A model generated the notes under the pieces. The model had not been told where the DNA came from. It was given only the letters and a program-made list of their open reading frames with translations, and did no database searches. A stretch of DNA of 5,986 nt from IDS-8 sp964491485 (GTDB lineage Bacteria > Pseudomonadota > Gammaproteobacteria > Steroidobacterales > Woeseiaceae), in the NCBI GenBank assembly GCA_964491485.1, contig CAZBGV010000188.1, forward strand, positions 1 to 5,986, given 5' to 3'. Position numbers and translations under genes: made by a program. Positions 5,154 through 5,986 of the stretch are shown in pieces (positions within the stretch are counted from its first letter, which is position 1; every line of letters starts with the position of its first letter).

Positions 5154-5986
5154 GGTTTGCGCGACAGCTCGTCGACCAGGTCCGCGAGCGTCCGCTCGCC
5201 GACGACCCCGGTGACGGCATCGTCGAGCTCCTGCGCGAGTGCCGCGATGCCGGGGAGCCAGCGCGGGCCGCGATAGGAGCCGGTATCGCCGCGCTTGCGC
5301 ACCACTTCGAGGATGTCGGAGAGGCGGATGCGCGCCATGTCCCGGCCCGGCACCAGGCCTTCGCGCTCGGTCGACAGCAGGAGGCCCGCCTGCTCGAGCC
5401 TGTTCACCACCGGCGCCAGGGCGATTGCCGGCACCTTGAGCTTCTCCGCCAGCTCGTCGAAGCTCATGATGCGCGAGCCTCCCCGATAAGCGTTTGCGAC
5501 GAGGTACATCACGTTCAGCGCCAGGCATTCGCGCATGCTGTTCGACAGGTGCGGGTCGCGGCGTCCGATGCGCAGGTATTCGGGGTGCTGGATATAGAAC
5601 GCGAGCTGCGCGCCGACGAGCAGGACCAGCCAGCTCAGGTACAGCCACAACAGCGCAGAGATCGCGACGGCGAAGCTCTGATAAATGATCATCTTCGTCG
5701 TCGTGTACGCGAGGAAGTTCGCGAACACCGCACCGATCGCCGCCCACAGCACGCCGCCGAAGACGCCGCCGATCGCCGCCGGCACGAAGCGCACCCGAGT
5801 GTTCGGCACGAACATGTAGAGGAAGATGAAGACGGCGGTGATCAGGAGCGACGGCGCAAATTCCCCGACCTTGACGAGCATGGGGCCGAACGATTCGTTT
5901 TCGAGCAGCGCCTGTACGATCCGATTGCTGTTGATCGACGCGATCATGCCGAGCGCGACGACGACGATGACGGGGCTGATGAGCAG
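5150..5986 (-). CDS. YihY/BrkB-family (UPF0761) inner-membrane protein, 5' end outside window
   Basis: Partial: 278 codons are visible. The frame remains open to the right edge, reading LLISPVIVVVALG before the first internal Met at 5947, so that Met is not the true start. Four hydrophobic segments are seen (visible residues about 1–18, 42–60, 68–94, 103–131), matching the C-terminal half of the roughly six-helix YihY bundle. The hallmark WLYLSWLVLLVGAQLAFYI spans visible residues 114–132. After the membrane part come about 145 soluble residues. MSFDELAEKLKVP and LAPVVNRLEQAGLL (visible about 174–203) look like a winged-helix fold, as found in long members of the family. The family was formerly called 'ribonuclease BN', a name now thought wrong; its function is unsettled. 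It converges on tldE; its last codon is CCG, and its stop TAG lies in REP element d. Confidence 0.88.
   Translation of the reverse strand: MLISPVIVVVALGMIASINSNRIVQALLENESFGPMLVKVGEFAPSLLITAVFIFLYMFVPNTRVRFVPAAIGGVFGGVLWAAIGAVFANFLAYTTTKMIIYQSFAVAISALLWLYLSWLVLLVGAQLAFYIQHPEYLRIGRRDPHLSNSMRECLALNVMYLVANAYRGGSRIMSFDELAEKLKVPAIALAPVVNRLEQAGLLLSTEREGLVPGRDMARIRLSDILEVVRKRGDTGSYRGPRWLPGIAALAQELDDAVTGVVGERTLADLVDELSRKP

Noticed and set aside
3898..5214. 438-codon plus-strand frame overlapping tldE in another frame
   Set aside because: Extremely Arg-rich translation typical of the +1/+2 frames of GC-rich genes; it crosses the REP cluster.

Overview
The window looks like a piece of a high-GC proteobacterial chromosome, most probably gammaproteobacterial. 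DarP (YjgA/DUF615) is essentially a beta/gammaproteobacterial family. The darP–tldE divergent arrangement matches the yjgA–pmbA arrangement of enterobacteria. The ExeA-like ATPase and the REP palindromes with a GTAG foot also fit Gammaproteobacteria. Genus-level placement is not possible from this sequence alone. Almost all of it is ordinary chromosomal housekeeping DNA, with no phage, plasmid, CRISPR, tRNA or rRNA signal.

Layout. Positions 1–169 are a non-coding patch with three same-orientation REP-like palindromes. Next on the minus strand is an ExeA/GspA-type AAA ATPase fused to a C-terminal FHA domain (170–1387). A 132-bp gap (1388–1519) follows. Then comes a tight minus-strand operon, transcribed darP → purE → purK (3605 down to 1520), whose genes are chained by two 4-base stop/start overlaps. 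Divergent from darP, across a 77-bp gap with a possible shared promoter, is tldE/pmbA on the plus strand (3683–5029). A convergent minus-strand gene for a YihY/BrkB-family membrane protein (5150–5986) runs off the right edge, so its N-terminus is missing. The 128 bp from 5026 to 5153 between the two convergent genes consist of two head-to-head REP pairs. Their terminal GTAG tetranucleotides supply the stop codons of both genes.

Function. PurE and PurK together convert AIR plus bicarbonate and ATP to CAIR in purine synthesis. DarP is a late 50S-subunit assembly factor, so the operon joins nucleotide supply with ribosome biogenesis. TldE is one half of the TldD/TldE peptidase; TldD is not in the window. 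The ATPase–FHA protein is probably a cytosolic, phosphothreonine-sensing relative of the secretion ATPase ExeA, with unknown partners. The most distinctive signals are the REP arrangement around the tldE/yihY-like junction, the ATPase–FHA fusion and the overlapping divergent −10 elements between darP and tldE. I saw no clear evidence of a wholly new multi-gene system.
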